This document shows positions 50,962 to 60,829 of a stretch of 64,000 nucleotides of DNA, piece after piece. Origin of the DNA: Niabella insulamsoli (lineage in GTDB: Bacteria; Bacteroidota; Bacteroidia; Chitinophagales; Chitinophagaceae); NCBI RefSeq assembly GCF_039652435.2, contig NZ_CP190246.1, forward strand, positions 3,100,001 to 3,164,000. The letters run 5' to 3'. Below the pieces are notes generated by a model. The model had not been told where the DNA came from. It did not search any database and worked only from the letters and a program-made list of their open reading frames with translations. Numbering within the stretch: the first letter of the stretch is position 1; every line of letters begins with the position of its first letter. The translations under genes and the position numbers were made by a program.

Positions 50962-53718
50962 TTAAATAGTAAACGCTGTATTTACAATTTCTTCCTGCTC
51001 CGCTTTATGAATTTTCATAAAACCGGAAGCCGTTGAAGCGCTTGCCTTGCGGCCGATGATACCATAATTGATATGTTTCAAATTCATTTGAAGGAAGGAG
51101 GCCGCTCCCATATTCAGAGGTTCTTCCTGAACCCAGTACCAAACGGCGTTTTTATATTTTTTGTACAGCGCCTCTAACTGCTTAGCGGGCAGCGGATAAA
51201 TTTGCTCCAGCCTTACAATCGCCACATCCTTGCGGTTTTCTTTTTGCTTACGGTCTAATAAATCGTAATACACTTTACCACTACAGAACAGCACTTTTCT
51301 CACATCGCCTGCCTGCACCTCCGCATCATCGATCACTTCCTGGAACGAACCAGATGTGAAGGCATCTTTCACAGAATAAGTGCCCGGGTGACGCAGGTTG
51401 GCCTTGGGTGAAAAATTAACCAGCGGCTTTCTGAAAGGCCATGCCAGTTGCCGACGCAATGCGTGGAAATAATTGGCGGCCGTGGTAAGATTGGTCACCA
51501 CGATATTCAACTCTGCACTGGCAATTAAGAATCGCTCCATACGCGCACTACTATGTTCAGGGCCCTGTCCTTCATAGCCATGAGGCAACAGCATTACCAG
51601 CCCGTTCATGCGGTTCCATTTTTGCTCCGCGCTTGTGATGAACTGATCGATAATTGTTTGAGCCCCGTTTACGAAATCTCCAAACTGCGCTTCCCACAAC
51701 ACAAGCGCATTGGGCGACGCCAAAGCGTAACCATATTCAAACCCTAACACCGCATTTTCACTGAGCAAAGAATTAAACATGCGGATTTTACCTTCAGCGC
51801 CGGGAATATTGGCCAACCTGTTATAAGGCGCATCATTTACTTCGTCGCGCAACACACAGTGGCGCGAACTAAAGGTTCCGCGGCCCACATCCTGTCCGCT
51901 CATTCTTACATCAGCGCCATCCAGCATCACACTGCCAAACGCCATCAATTCGGCAGTAGCCCAATCAATTTTATTTTCTTCGTTAAACAGTTTGATTTTA
52001 TCCTTCAATAATTTATCTACCTTTTTCAAAGGCGTAAAACCTTCGGGCAGCGACATGATCGCATTGAATACTTTATCGAAGTCAGCTTCTTTAACGGCCG
52101 TTACGGGACTTTTTTCAAAATCTTCTGCCGTTGCTTTTTTCAGCTGTTTCCATAACAACTGAGGCGCCTGGTATTTGTAAGGTAAAGGCCGCTGCTTCAC
52201 ATCGTCGAGGCGATCCTGCAAATCGGCCCAAAATTTCGTTTCCATCTCCTTCGCCAGGTCGCGTGCATCTTCTTCCCCGTTATCCAATAAATATTTTACA
52301 TACACTTCGCGTGGATTGGGATGCTTGTCAATCAACGCATACATCGCCGGTTGCGTGAACTTCGGATCATCGCCTTCGTTGTGGCCATGCTTGCGGTAGC
52401 AAACCATGTCTATAAATACATCATCATGAAACGTGCTGCGGTAGCGGCTGGCAATTTCAGCGCATTTAACGACTGCTTCAGGATCATCACCATTCACATG
52501 CAATACCAGGCTTTGTGTCATCGCGGCGAGAGAGGTACAGTAATCGGCACTTCTTGCGTCGGAGAAATCTGTAGTAAAACCGATTTGATTATTAATTACA
52601 AAATGAATGGTACCGCCAACGGCGTAGCCGGGCAGTTTTGACATCTGTAACAGTTCATAAACGACGCCCTGGCCTGCAATAGCGGCGTCGCCATGAATGA
52701 GGATCGGTAGCACTTTGTCGTATTGCTCGTCGTGTAAGATATTTGCCGTGCTTCGCGCAAATCCTACTACCACTGGATCTACGGCTTCAAGATGCGACGG
52801 ATTTGGCATCAATTTTAAATGTATCGTATTACCGCCCGTTGTTTCTACTTCACTTCCAAAACCAAGATGGTATTTCACATCGCCGCTACCCATTGTTTGA
52901 TTGATCTCCCCTGTTCCCTCAAATTCGCTAAAAATCTGTTCGTAGGTTTTACCCAGGATATTCGCCAGCACATTCAACCTGCCGCGATGCGCCATTCCTA
53001 TCACCACTTCTTTCACATCCAGCTCAGCCGATTTATTGATAATGGCATCCAACGCTGCGATGGTAGTTTCGCCTCCTTCCAGCGAAAACCTTTTCTGGCC
53101 CACATATTTTGTGTGCAGGAATTTCTCGAACATTACGCCCTGGTTTAGCTTTTCCAGGATGCGTTTTTTTTGTTGCAGCGGCAAAGGGTTAGCAAAATTC
53201 CCTTCGATTTCCTTCGTGATCCAATCCACTTTGCGCTGATCGCTGATATATTTGAATTCAACGCCAATGTGGCTGGCGTAGCATTTTTGTAAATGCCCGA
53301 AGATATTCTTTAGCGTGGTGGTGCCGAGGCCAATTAAATTGCCCGCTTCAAATTCAGTGTTGAGGTCGGCTTCGCTGAGGCCGTAAAATGAAAGTTCGAC
53401 GTTGGCGCCACGATCCTTTCTTTTTTTAATAGGGTTGGTGTTGGCCAGCAGATGCCCTTTGTTTCGATAACCTAATATTAAACGATAAACAGCGAGCTCC
53501 TTCCGCCAGCCATTTTTTGATGTAAGCGCTGACGGCGCGCCGGTGGCATGCGCGGCAGCGCCATTAGCATGTCCGTTGCCATTATTTACGGCGAAATCAA
53601 AACCTTCAAAAAATTTTCGAAATTCGTCGTCGACGTTCTCAGGGTTAGCAACAAACTCATTATACATATTCTCAATAAAAGCCGGAGACGAGTTTGTAAT
53701 ATAGGAAAAGTCTTTCAT
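50962..53718 (-). CDS. sucA: 2-oxoglutarate dehydrogenase E1 component
   Basis: 918 residues. Thiamin-diphosphate decarboxylase of the citric-acid cycle complex. The N-terminal E2-contact peptide (FSYITNSSPAFIENMYNEF) is typical of OdhA. The TPP-binding core shows HGDAAIAGQGVVYELLQMSK and INNQIGFTTDF, and the C-terminal transketolase-like part has LLPHGYEGQGPEHSSARMER. It should partner with the two-lipoyl SucB encoded downstream on the same strand, beyond the inverted regulator. No clear promoter box was identified in the 270-nt gap shared with rpsT. Confidence 0.97.
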   Translation of the reverse strand: MKDFSYITNSSPAFIENMYNEFVANPENVDDEFRKFFEGFDFAVNNGNGHANGAAAHATGAPSALTSKNGWRKELAVYRLILGYRNKGHLLANTNPIKKRKDRGANVELSFYGLSEADLNTEFEAGNLIGLGTTTLKNIFGHLQKCYASHIGVEFKYISDQRKVDWITKEIEGNFANPLPLQQKKRILEKLNQGVMFEKFLHTKYVGQKRFSLEGGETTIAALDAIINKSAELDVKEVVIGMAHRGRLNVLANILGKTYEQIFSEFEGTGEINQTMGSGDVKYHLGFGSEVETTGGNTIHLKLMPNPSHLEAVDPVVVGFARSTANILHDEQYDKVLPILIHGDAAIAGQGVVYELLQMSKLPGYAVGGTIHFVINNQIGFTTDFSDARSADYCTSLAAMTQSLVLHVNGDDPEAVVKCAEIASRYRSTFHDDVFIDMVCYRKHGHNEGDDPKFTQPAMYALIDKHPNPREVYVKYLLDNGEEDARDLAKEMETKFWADLQDRLDDVKQRPLPYKYQAPQLLWKQLKKATAEDFEKSPVTAVKEADFDKVFNAIMSLPEGFTPLKKVDKLLKDKIKLFNEENKIDWATAELMAFGSVMLDGADVRMSGQDVGRGTFSSRHCVLRDEVNDAPYNRLANIPGAEGKIRMFNSLLSENAVLGFEYGYALASPNALVLWEAQFGDFVNGAQTIIDQFITSAEQKWNRMNGLVMLLPHGYEGQGPEHSSARMERFLIASAELNIVVTNLTTAANYFHALRRQLAWPFRKPLVNFSPKANLRHPGTYSVKDAFTSGSFQEVIDDAEVQAGDVRKVLFCSGKVYYDLLDRKQKENRKDVAIVRLEQIYPLPAKQLEALYKKYKNAVWYWVQEEPLNMGAASFLQMNLKHINYGIIGRKASASTASGFMKIHKAEQEEIVNTAFTI

Positions 53719-53960
53719 TATAAATGAACCGTTAATATATAAAAAATATTTTTAATAAAATTTGTAACGTATACAGATTTTTTTGCTTTCGAAGTTATCT
53801 CAGCGAAATTAGGATATAATTTTTATCGCTCACAATAAAGATGTGCAAAAAGCGTTAAAAAAGCCTGCGATTTAAAAGGTGTGCTACCAATGCGGATGGG
53901 CATATGCTCCGGAATTTCGAATAAAAAAAGAAAAATTGTTTCTTTTGTACAAAAAATCCT

Positions 53961-53968
53961 TACCTTTG
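53961..53968 (+). promoter_or_regulatory. -7 promoter box for rpsT
   Basis: TACCTTTG, exact TAnnTTTG, 20 nt before the rpsT ATG; a TTG lies 22 nt further upstream. Confidence 0.55.
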
Positions 53969-53988
53969 CCGTCCAAAAATTAAAACAG

Positions 53989-54246
53989 ATGGCCAATCAT
54001 AAAGCTACAAAGAAAGATGCACGTCAGGCAGCTAAACGTCGTGATAGAAACAGGTATTATGGTAAAACTACGCGTAATGCTATCAGGGACTTAAGGGCAA
54101 CTACCGGCGAAGAGGCATCAGGCAAACTTTCCTCTGTTGAAAGTATGATTGATAAATTAGCTAAGCGCGGCGTTATTCACCGCAACAAAGCGGCGAATTT
54201 GAAAAGCAAATTAGCCAAGAAGATCAACGCAGAAACAGCAAAATAA
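53989..54246 (+). CDS. rpsT: 30S ribosomal protein bS20
   Basis: 85 residues from the ATG at 53989, the canonical S20 start (MANHKATKKDARQAAKRRDR). The upstream in-frame extension from 53881 crosses the promoter box and is rejected. Highly basic, three-helix primary 16S-binding protein. Single gene, promoter close by and a strong terminator after the stop. Confidence 0.96.
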   Translation: MANHKATKKDARQAAKRRDRNRYYGKTTRNAIRDLRATTGEEASGKLSSVESMIDKLAKRGVIHRNKAANLKSKLAKKINAETAK

Positions 54247-54270
54247 TTTTTGCTTCAACCTTATAATGAC

Positions 54271-54300
54271 AAAGGAAGGCTATCGCCTTCCTTTTCTTGT
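54271..54300. terminator. Bidirectional terminator after rpsT
   Basis: AAAGGAAGGC (54271-54280) pairs with GCCTTCCTTT (54285-54294) around TATC, with T tracts on the plus strand and a shorter run on the minus strand where the GH109 gene ends. Confidence 0.8.
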
Positions 54301-54315
54301 TTCTATTATGTAATC

Positions 54316-55722
54316 TTAGCGAGTGGTGGTGGTGGCCCCTCCCGCCAGCGACAAGTTCACCGGTTTATTGGTTTTCCAGTTGCCCCTTGTAAAGTCGGGT
54401 ATATCGATCGTTCTTGACTTATCCGCCACCGAATGTTCGCTAACGATACCCGCCGCGCTCCATAAAACGCCATCATATACGTCCTGATCGAGCGGCAGGC
54501 CGTTGCGCAGGCAGTCGATGAGGCGCCAGTCCATAATAAAGTCCATGCCGCCGTGGCCGCCTACTTTTTTCGCCAGGTCGCCGATATGCCTCACGATTTC
54601 GGGGGTATATTTTTCTTCCAATGCCTTCATTTCTTCTTCCTTCAACCAGCTGTGCCCGAAAGCTATTTTCGCTGGAGTAGGATACTTTTGAGCAAAGCCT
54701 TTGGTGCCGCTTATTGTGTGTAACCTGGAGTAAGGACGCGGCGATGTTACATCGTGCTGAATCATGATCGTTTTTCCTTTGTTGGTGCGGATGATCGATG
54801 TATTCATATTGCCTCTAAACTGCTTCGTGGTGTATTTTTTATAGAAATCGTCTGCTTCGGCTTTTTGAACGGCCATCTCGTGCATTTGAAAATCGTTGGT
54901 ACTCATCGACACCAGGTGATCCATTTTATCGCCCCTGTTAATGTTTAAACACTGGGCAACAGGACCTAACCCGTGGGTGGAATAAAGATTGCCATTCCGC
55001 TTTGCGTTTTCCTCAAGCCGCCACATTTGGTCGTAGGATTTTTTGTTGAAATTCATCTGTAACAGATCGTGGATATAAGCGCCTTCGGCATGCACTAACT
55101 CCCCAAAAACGCCCTGCTGCGCCATGTTCAGCGTCATCAACTCGAAGAAATCGTAGCAGCAATTTTCGAGCATCATGAAGTGCTTTTTTGTTTTCTCCGA
55201 AGTTTCAACCAGCTGCCAGCATTCGTCAAGCGTAACGGCGCAAGGCACTTCGCAGGCGGCATGTTTGCCGTGCTCCATGGCATAAACGCCCATTGGAGCG
55301 TGCATCGACCAGGGTGTGCAGATATACACGAGATCGATATCATTGCGCTGACAAAGATCTTTCCAGCCTTCCTCGCCGGTATACTCCTTTGCTTTTGGCA
55401 GGCCGGCTTTCTCGAGTGTCTTTTGCGAATTGGCCACCCGCTCGGGCCGATGATCGCAAATAGCCACGATTTCTACTTCTTTAATATGACTCATGCGGCT
55501 AACGGCGCCACTGCCGCGGTTGCCGACGCCAATAAAGCCAATGCGTACTTTTTCGAGTTTGGGGGCAGCATAGCCGCTCATGTTAAAATGGGCGGAACGG
55601 TTTTGGGCTAGTTGGGAGCGCTGCATTTCTCCGTCGCTGATGGCAAGGGCAGGTAAATCGACGGCAAGCGCGCCGGCACCCAATGCAAAATTTTTCAGAA
55701 AACTTCTGCGTTTGTTATTCAT
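54316..55722 (-). CDS. GH109 family glycosidase (alpha-N-acetylgalactosaminidase-like), Gfo/Idh/MocA fold
   Basis: 468 residues. A Tat signal (NKRRSFLKNFALGAGALAV) is followed by a Rossmann domain (VRIGFIGVGNRGSGAVSRM, VAICDHRPERV) and a C-terminal Gfo/Idh domain. Blocks such as TLNMAQQGVFGELVHAEGAY and LYSTHGLGPVAQCLNINRGD match GH109 enzymes, which use tightly bound NAD+ for an oxidation-elimination mechanism on alpha-GalNAc. Probably periplasmic. It lies downstream of murQ on the same strand, which supports an amino-sugar salvage role. Another Gfo/Idh substrate cannot be excluded. Confidence 0.88.
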   Translation of the reverse strand: MNNKRRSFLKNFALGAGALAVDLPALAISDGEMQRSQLAQNRSAHFNMSGYAAPKLEKVRIGFIGVGNRGSGAVSRMSHIKEVEIVAICDHRPERVANSQKTLEKAGLPKAKEYTGEEGWKDLCQRNDIDLVYICTPWSMHAPMGVYAMEHGKHAACEVPCAVTLDECWQLVETSEKTKKHFMMLENCCYDFFELMTLNMAQQGVFGELVHAEGAYIHDLLQMNFNKKSYDQMWRLEENAKRNGNLYSTHGLGPVAQCLNINRGDKMDHLVSMSTNDFQMHEMAVQKAEADDFYKKYTTKQFRGNMNTSIIRTNKGKTIMIQHDVTSPRPYSRLHTISGTKGFAQKYPTPAKIAFGHSWLKEEEMKALEEKYTPEIVRHIGDLAKKVGGHGGMDFIMDWRLIDCLRNGLPLDQDVYDGVLWSAAGIVSEHSVADKSRTIDIPDFTRGNWKTNKPVNLSLAGGATTTTR

Positions 55723-55851
55723 TATAATTCATTTTGGGATTGAAGAGTGAATTTACCCCAAAATAAATTAGCAATATCGCGCAACCGTTTGTGCAGATAT
55801 TACCCCAATGATTTGACCAGCGGCCAACATAGAAATGCTGGCCCGTGAAAA

Positions 55852-56664
55852 TTAGTTTGATGCTGCTTCGATCGCCAGCTTTACGCTGCCTTTTTCGATC
55901 AGCAGTTTTTTGGCTTTTTCGTAATCGTCCATCCCAGTGCGCTCCATGATCATCCGCGTGCCGCGGTCAATCAGTTTGTCGTTAGTCAGTTGCATGTTTA
56001 CCATGCGGTTGCCCTCTACCCTGCCGAGCTGAATCATAACAGAGGTAGAAATCATATTCAACACCAGCTTCTGCGCGGTGCCGCTTTTCATACGGGTGCT
56101 GCCGGTAACAAACTCGGGCCCCACAATTACTTCGACGGGGTGGTCGGCCACTTTGCTGATATCAGCATCGGGATTGCAAGAAATGCTTCCTGTGATAATG
56201 CCGTGTTCCTGGCAATGCCGCAGCGCGCCTTTTACGTAGGGCGTCGTTCCGCTTGCAGCAACGCCCACTACCACATCCTTTTCACAGACTTTATGTTCTT
56301 TCAGATCATTCCAGCCCTGCTCCTCGTCGTCTTCGGCGTTTTCGACGGGCGTAGTAATCGCTTTGTTACCACCCGCTATCACCCCAATAACAACACCGGG
56401 CGGCATGCCATAGGTGGGCGGTATTTCGCTCGCATCCAGTATGCCCAGCCGCCCGCTGGTGCCGGCGCCAATATAAAAGAGGCGGCCTCCGGACAGCATT
56501 CGGTCCACAATAGCATCCACCAGCTTTTCGACCTGGCCCAAGGCGGCTTCCACAGCCACCGGAACCGTTTGATCTTCTTTATTAATAGAAGCGAGCAACT
56601 CGCTAATGCTCATTTTTTCAAGATCATTATAATGGCTGGGTTGTTCTGTTACTTTTTGATTCAT
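55852..56664 (-). CDS. murQ: N-acetylmuramic acid 6-phosphate etherase
   Basis: 270 residues. Cleaves the lactyl ether of MurNAc 6-phosphate to give GlcNAc 6-phosphate and D-lactate. SIS-domain motifs include GGRLFYIGAGTSGRLGILDA, the catalytic-region Glu in ASEIPPTYG and VGPEFVTGSTRMKSGTAQK. It is shorter than the E. coli enzyme (about 298 residues) at the C-terminus, as is common in Bacteroidota. The kinase gene lies 56 nt upstream, so MurNAc phosphorylation and etherase action are coupled. Confidence 0.95.
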   Translation of the reverse strand: MNQKVTEQPSHYNDLEKMSISELLASINKEDQTVPVAVEAALGQVEKLVDAIVDRMLSGGRLFYIGAGTSGRLGILDASEIPPTYGMPPGVVIGVIAGGNKAITTPVENAEDDEEQGWNDLKEHKVCEKDVVVGVAASGTTPYVKGALRHCQEHGIITGSISCNPDADISKVADHPVEVIVGPEFVTGSTRMKSGTAQKLVLNMISTSVMIQLGRVEGNRMVNMQLTNDKLIDRGTRMIMERTGMDDYEKAKKLLIEKGSVKLAIEAASN

Positions 56665-56719
56665 ATTTATTTATTGTCATACACTGGCGGCCGATCAACC
56701 CGCTGCTTTATAAAATTGT

Positions 56720-57568
56720 CTACATATCCCGGTGAAACTCAATCAAACCTTTCATAGGTTTTTGCAATATTCTTCCCAGTTCGAAATTATAAGTCGCGCA
56801 AAGATCTTTAATCACATCTTTAAAGCCAAAAGCAATACCGCCGACAAAATTAATCGGATATTTCCACGCTTCGTTATATTTAACAAGATGGGTGAAGAAA
56901 AAATCATTTAGGCCATCTTCAATTATATTTTCGACCATATAATGGCCGCGGTTATCGGCCAAAAACCGCGCAAAAGAGGCGAGATACCGGTTGGGCAAAG
57001 GCTTTTTATAAACGTTTTCCAGAATTTCGGTTGCAGTAGTAACATAGGCCGCGTCGAAGCGCGCTCTTAAATCTTCGTCAAATGTATTATACAAATAATA
57101 TTGCAGCACTTTTTTGCCCAGGTAGGCGCCACTGCCTTCATCTCCCAGTGCGTAGCCCAGTCCGGGATTATTCTTTTTTATTTTCTTACCATCAAAAAAA
57201 CAGCTGCTTGATCCGGTTCCTAAAATGCATGCAATGCCTTTGCTGCGGCCGCAAAGCCCTATAGCTGCGCCCTCTACGTCGTGCGTCACTTTAACCGATG
57301 CGCCACGAAACACTTTTTTTAGGGCATTTTTTACCAGTTTATTATTTTGTGGGTTAAGGCAACCCGTGCCGTAAAAATAAACTTCGGCCACCTCCGCCTT
57401 TTTCAGTGACGGCACCAAATCCTTTCGAAGCAATTCGGCAATTTGCTCCTCTCCCAGAAAATAGGGGCTGATACCCAGCGTCTCAAGCGATTTTACTTTT
57501 CCGTTTCTTAGAAGGCTCCATTCGGTTTTCGTCGCACCGGCATCTGCTATTAATATAGTTCGTGACAT
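56720..57568 (-). CDS. BadF/BadG-type amino-sugar kinase (GlcNAc/MurNAc kinase-like)
   Basis: 282 residues from the ATG at 57568, which puts the phosphate-1 loop (ILIADAGATKTEWSLL) at the N-terminus; the upstream extension is unlikely. Further ASKHA motifs: GIACILGTGSSSCFFDGK and GYALGDEGSGAYLGKK. This family includes N-acetylglucosamine kinases and MurK-type MurNAc/GlcNAc kinases. Next to murQ, it most likely makes MurNAc 6-phosphate. First gene of the kinase-murQ-GH109 group; divergent from the S41 protease. Confidence 0.9.
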   Translation of the reverse strand: MSRTILIADAGATKTEWSLLRNGKVKSLETLGISPYFLGEEQIAELLRKDLVPSLKKAEVAEVYFYGTGCLNPQNNKLVKNALKKVFRGASVKVTHDVEGAAIGLCGRSKGIACILGTGSSSCFFDGKKIKKNNPGLGYALGDEGSGAYLGKKVLQYYLYNTFDEDLRARFDAAYVTTATEILENVYKKPLPNRYLASFARFLADNRGHYMVENIIEDGLNDFFFTHLVKYNEAWKYPINFVGGIAFGFKDVIKDLCATYNFELGRILQKPMKGLIEFHRDM

Positions 57569-57787
57569 CAAAAGTTGTGGTTTAAGAAAATAATATGCTA
57601 ATATAAGTATCAATCCCATCCGAACCATGTTTTTGATGGATTGATTGCAGCCGCAGCATTTCATCCTGTTGAATTTGGAATTTAAGGTTCAAACAATTTT
57701 AATTTACTTTGCATGCGTTTATGAGGCCAGTTGACAATAGACTGCCCTTTTGAGAACAGGTCGCTAAAAAAAGATAACAACTACCGG

Positions 57788-59374
57788 ATGAAAAGGAAAT
57801 TTGAGGTTTGGTTACCGCTGCTATTGTCGATAGTGATGATCCTTGGCATGTATATCGGCTATAGGTTTGCCACAGGACAGCCCAATAAAAAGATTTTTAA
57901 GCTCGATAAAGCTACCGCTTTGCAGGAAGCGCTGGATATTATCCGCACCCGCTATGTAGATTCGGTGAAGATTGACACGCTCGAAGCCAATGCTATACAG
58001 GAAATGATGAGCGAGCTGGATCCCCACTCTGTTTATTTGCCACCGGCCGCACTGAAAATGGCGGATGAAGACCTGTCGGGAAGTTTTGACGGTATTGGCG
58101 TTGAATTTAGCCAGATCCGCGACACGGTAAATATCCTGCATGTTTTCAAAGAAGGCCCCAGCGACCAGGCCGGTATTGAAATTGGCGACCAGATTTTGCA
58201 GGCCGATGGTGTGCGCCTCACCGGAAAAGATATCTCCACTGATAAAGTTATCAGCGTGATAAGAGGCAAAAAAGGCTCTGTGGTTGAGCTCGAATTATTC
58301 AGGAATGAAAAGAAAAAAACCGTTCAAGTAACCCGCGGAAGCATTCCCAAACCCTCCGTTTCCGCGGCATATATGATGAACAAGCAAATCGGATTCATCC
58401 GTTTGGATGAATTCACAAGCACGTCCTACCGCGAGTTTATGGAAGCAATGGAAAACCTGAAAAAGCTGGGTATGACGCAGCTGATATTTGACCTGAGAAG
58501 CAATCGCGGCGGCTATATGGACCAGGCTATTGAAATTGCCGATGAATTTTTAAACGGCGACAAGCTGATCGTTTACACGCAGGGCGTCAACAGCCCGAAG
58601 ACTGAGTATCGTTGCAAAAGGCCCGGTATTTTTGAAGAAGGAAAATTGGTGGTGTTGATTGATGAACTGAGCGCCAGCGCCAGTGAAATTGTAGCGGGCG
58701 CACTTCAGGACTGGGACCGCGGCAGCATTGTGGGCCGTCGCAGTTTTGGCAAGGGCCTGGTGCAGGAACCGTTCCTGCTTAGCGACGGATCGGCCATGAG
58801 GCTCACCGTTGCGCGCTATTACACACCCATCGGGCGAAGCATTCAAAAACCCTACACCGACGGTAAGAAAATTTATATGGACGAAGTGTGGCAGCGCTAT
58901 GCCACTGGCCAGCTCTATTATGCAGACAGCAATAAGATCAGCAACGGCAAAGCTTATAAAACCAGCGGCGGCAGAACTGTGTATGGCGGCGGCGGCATCA
59001 TGCCCGATATTTTTGTCGGCCTCGACACATCCAGCTACTCCAGGGAGATCAATAAAATTCTTTTAAACGGCTCTTTTAATGATTTTATTTTCCATTATTT
59101 CCTGGATAACAAAAAAATATTAGACCCCTATCCTAACCCTCAGGTCTATAACTCCAAATTTGATCCCGCCGACGACATGTGGCTGAAGTTTACCCAATGG
59201 GCGCAAAAAGACACGGTCAACCTTTCGGGCGTGCCCCTCTTTGAAAAAGAGCGGTTGGAAGACCGGATGGAAGCGCAGCTGGCGCGTTATAAATGGCGCG
59301 ATTCCGGTTTTTACCAGGTGATGAATACAAAAGATACCGTAGTGCTGCGGGCTATACAGGAACTGCAGAAGTAG
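57788..59374 (+). CDS. S41 family carboxy-terminal processing peptidase
   Basis: 528 residues from the ATG at 57788, which opens a membrane anchor (KFEVWLPLLLSIVMILGMYI). A PDZ domain (about 80-160; VEFSQIRDTVNILHVFKEGP) precedes the S41 protease core with the Ser in LIDELSASASEIVAG and Lys in SFGKGLVQEP, the Ser/Lys dyad of Ctp proteases. It probably trims or degrades periplasmic proteins. Upstream TTG at 57731 is rejected because it would precede the signal. Confidence 0.94.
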   Translation: MKRKFEVWLPLLLSIVMILGMYIGYRFATGQPNKKIFKLDKATALQEALDIIRTRYVDSVKIDTLEANAIQEMMSELDPHSVYLPPAALKMADEDLSGSFDGIGVEFSQIRDTVNILHVFKEGPSDQAGIEIGDQILQADGVRLTGKDISTDKVISVIRGKKGSVVELELFRNEKKKTVQVTRGSIPKPSVSAAYMMNKQIGFIRLDEFTSTSYREFMEAMENLKKLGMTQLIFDLRSNRGGYMDQAIEIADEFLNGDKLIVYTQGVNSPKTEYRCKRPGIFEEGKLVVLIDELSASASEIVAGALQDWDRGSIVGRRSFGKGLVQEPFLLSDGSAMRLTVARYYTPIGRSIQKPYTDGKKIYMDEVWQRYATGQLYYADSNKISNGKAYKTSGGRTVYGGGGIMPDIFVGLDTSSYSREINKILLNGSFNDFIFHYFLDNKKILDPYPNPQVYNSKFDPADDMWLKFTQWAQKDTVNLSGVPLFEKERLEDRMEAQLARYKWRDSGFYQVMNTKDTVVLRAIQELQK

Positions 59375-59467
59375 CGACGACACGGCGCCACTTTAAATTG
59401 ATGGGTCATTCCCGAGCGCTTTCGCGGGATTAGTTGTATATTTTGGATCGTTATCAAACTATACACC

Positions 59468-60829
59468 ATGGACATCAAAAGCAATATCCTGGAAACCATC
59501 GGCAACACCCCCCTCATCCGGCTCAATAAACTTACAGCCGGCCTTCCCTGCACCGTTTTAGCCAAAGTAGATTATTTTAACCCGGGCAATAGCATCAAAG
59601 ACCGCATGGCACTGAAGATGGTGGAAGTAGCCGAACAGGAAGGCAAGCTTAAACCCGGTGGTACCATCATCGAAGGCACCAGCGGCAACACAGGAATGGG
59701 CCTCGCTCTGGCCGCGATTGTGAAAGGTTATAAATGCATTTTTGTCACCACAGATAAACAATCAAAAGAAAAAGCCGACGTACTCAAAGCGATGGGCGCC
59801 GAAGTGATTGTATGCTCCAACAACGTGGAGCCCGATGATCCGCAAAGCTATTACAGCGTTGCGGCCCGGCTGGCGCGCGAAGTGCCCAACTCGTATCATA
59901 TGAATCAATACGATAACCTGGCGAACCGCCTGGCGCACTACGAAACCACCGGCCCGGAAATATGGAATCAAACGGATGGCAAAATAACACACCTGGTGTG
60001 CACCGCCGGAACGGGTGGCACTATCACGGGTGTTGCGCAATATCTCAAAGAAAAAAATCCTGAAATACAAATCTGGGCTGTTGATGCCTACGGGTCGTTG
60101 TTGACTAAATACTTCAAAACCGGTGAGCTCGATGAAAAGGAAGTGTACCCTTATTTCAGTGAGGGCTTTGGCGAGGACTTTCTGCCGAAAAATTATGATA
60201 TGAGTGTTATTGACGAATTTACGCAAGTAACAGATAAAGCGGGCGCTGTGATGGCGCGGCGATTGGCAAAAGAGGAAGGACTTTTTTGCGGATACAGCGC
60301 CGGAAGCTGCCTGCAGGGTTTGATGCAATTAAAAGACCGCCTAACAAAAGACGACCTTGTGGTTTGCATTTTCCACGACCATGGCAGCCGCTATGTGGCC
60401 AAAATCTATAACGATCAATGGATGATGGAGCGCGGCTTCCTTGAAGTAAAAACATTCCGTGATATTGTAAGCGGGCGTCCGGGCACGCAAAAACTACTAA
60501 CGATTGACAAGCAAAAAACGGTTGCCGAAGCTGTAGCATTGATGAAACAGTATGATATCGAACATATTCCTGTAATGGATGATCAGGAAATGATCGGCGC
60601 CATTACGGAAGGCGGCTTGTTTCAAAAAGTATTTAGCAATCCGGATATCAAACATGAAAAAATTGAACAGGTACTTGAAAAGCCATTTCCATTGGTCGAT
60701 TTTAACGCCTCTGTTGAAAAACTAAAAACGCTTATTACCAAAGAAAATGGAGCAGTGATGAGCAAAGATGAAGCGGGGATATATCATATCGTAACGAAGT
60801 ATGATGTGATACAGGCGCTGGGGGGATGA
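59468..60829 (+). CDS. Cystathionine beta-synthase-like PLP enzyme with CBS domains
   Basis: 453 residues. The PLP fold II core shows ILETIGNTPLIRLNKL, Schiff-base Lys44 in NSIKDRMA, EGTSGNTGMGLALAA and GTGGTITGVAQYL. Two CBS domains follow (about 335-453; TVAEAVALMKQYDIEHIPVM), which separates it from plain cysteine synthase. It should condense serine with homocysteine or make cysteine; the CBS domains may bind adenosyl ligands for control. Single gene with an AT-rich promoter region. Confidence 0.93.
   Translation: MDIKSNILETIGNTPLIRLNKLTAGLPCTVLAKVDYFNPGNSIKDRMALKMVEVAEQEGKLKPGGTIIEGTSGNTGMGLALAAIVKGYKCIFVTTDKQSKEKADVLKAMGAEVIVCSNNVEPDDPQSYYSVAARLAREVPNSYHMNQYDNLANRLAHYETTGPEIWNQTDGKITHLVCTAGTGGTITGVAQYLKEKNPEIQIWAVDAYGSLLTKYFKTGELDEKEVYPYFSEGFGEDFLPKNYDMSVIDEFTQVTDKAGAVMARRLAKEEGLFCGYSAGSCLQGLMQLKDRLTKDDLVVCIFHDHGSRYVAKIYNDQWMMERGFLEVKTFRDIVSGRPGTQKLLTIDKQKTVAEAVALMKQYDIEHIPVMDDQEMIGAITEGGLFQKVFSNPDIKHEKIEQVLEKPFPLVDFNASVEKLKTLITKENGAVMSKDEAGIYHIVTKYDVIQALGG

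Noticed and set aside
53881..53988. N-terminal extension of bS20
   Set aside because: Crosses the rpsT promoter box and is unlike S20; the canonical start is at 53989.
55990..56757. 255-codon frame antisense to murQ
   Set aside because: Shadow of murQ; His/Asn-rich and without motifs.
59762..60328. 188-codon frame antisense to the cystathionine synthase-like gene
   Set aside because: Shadow frame across the PLP core.
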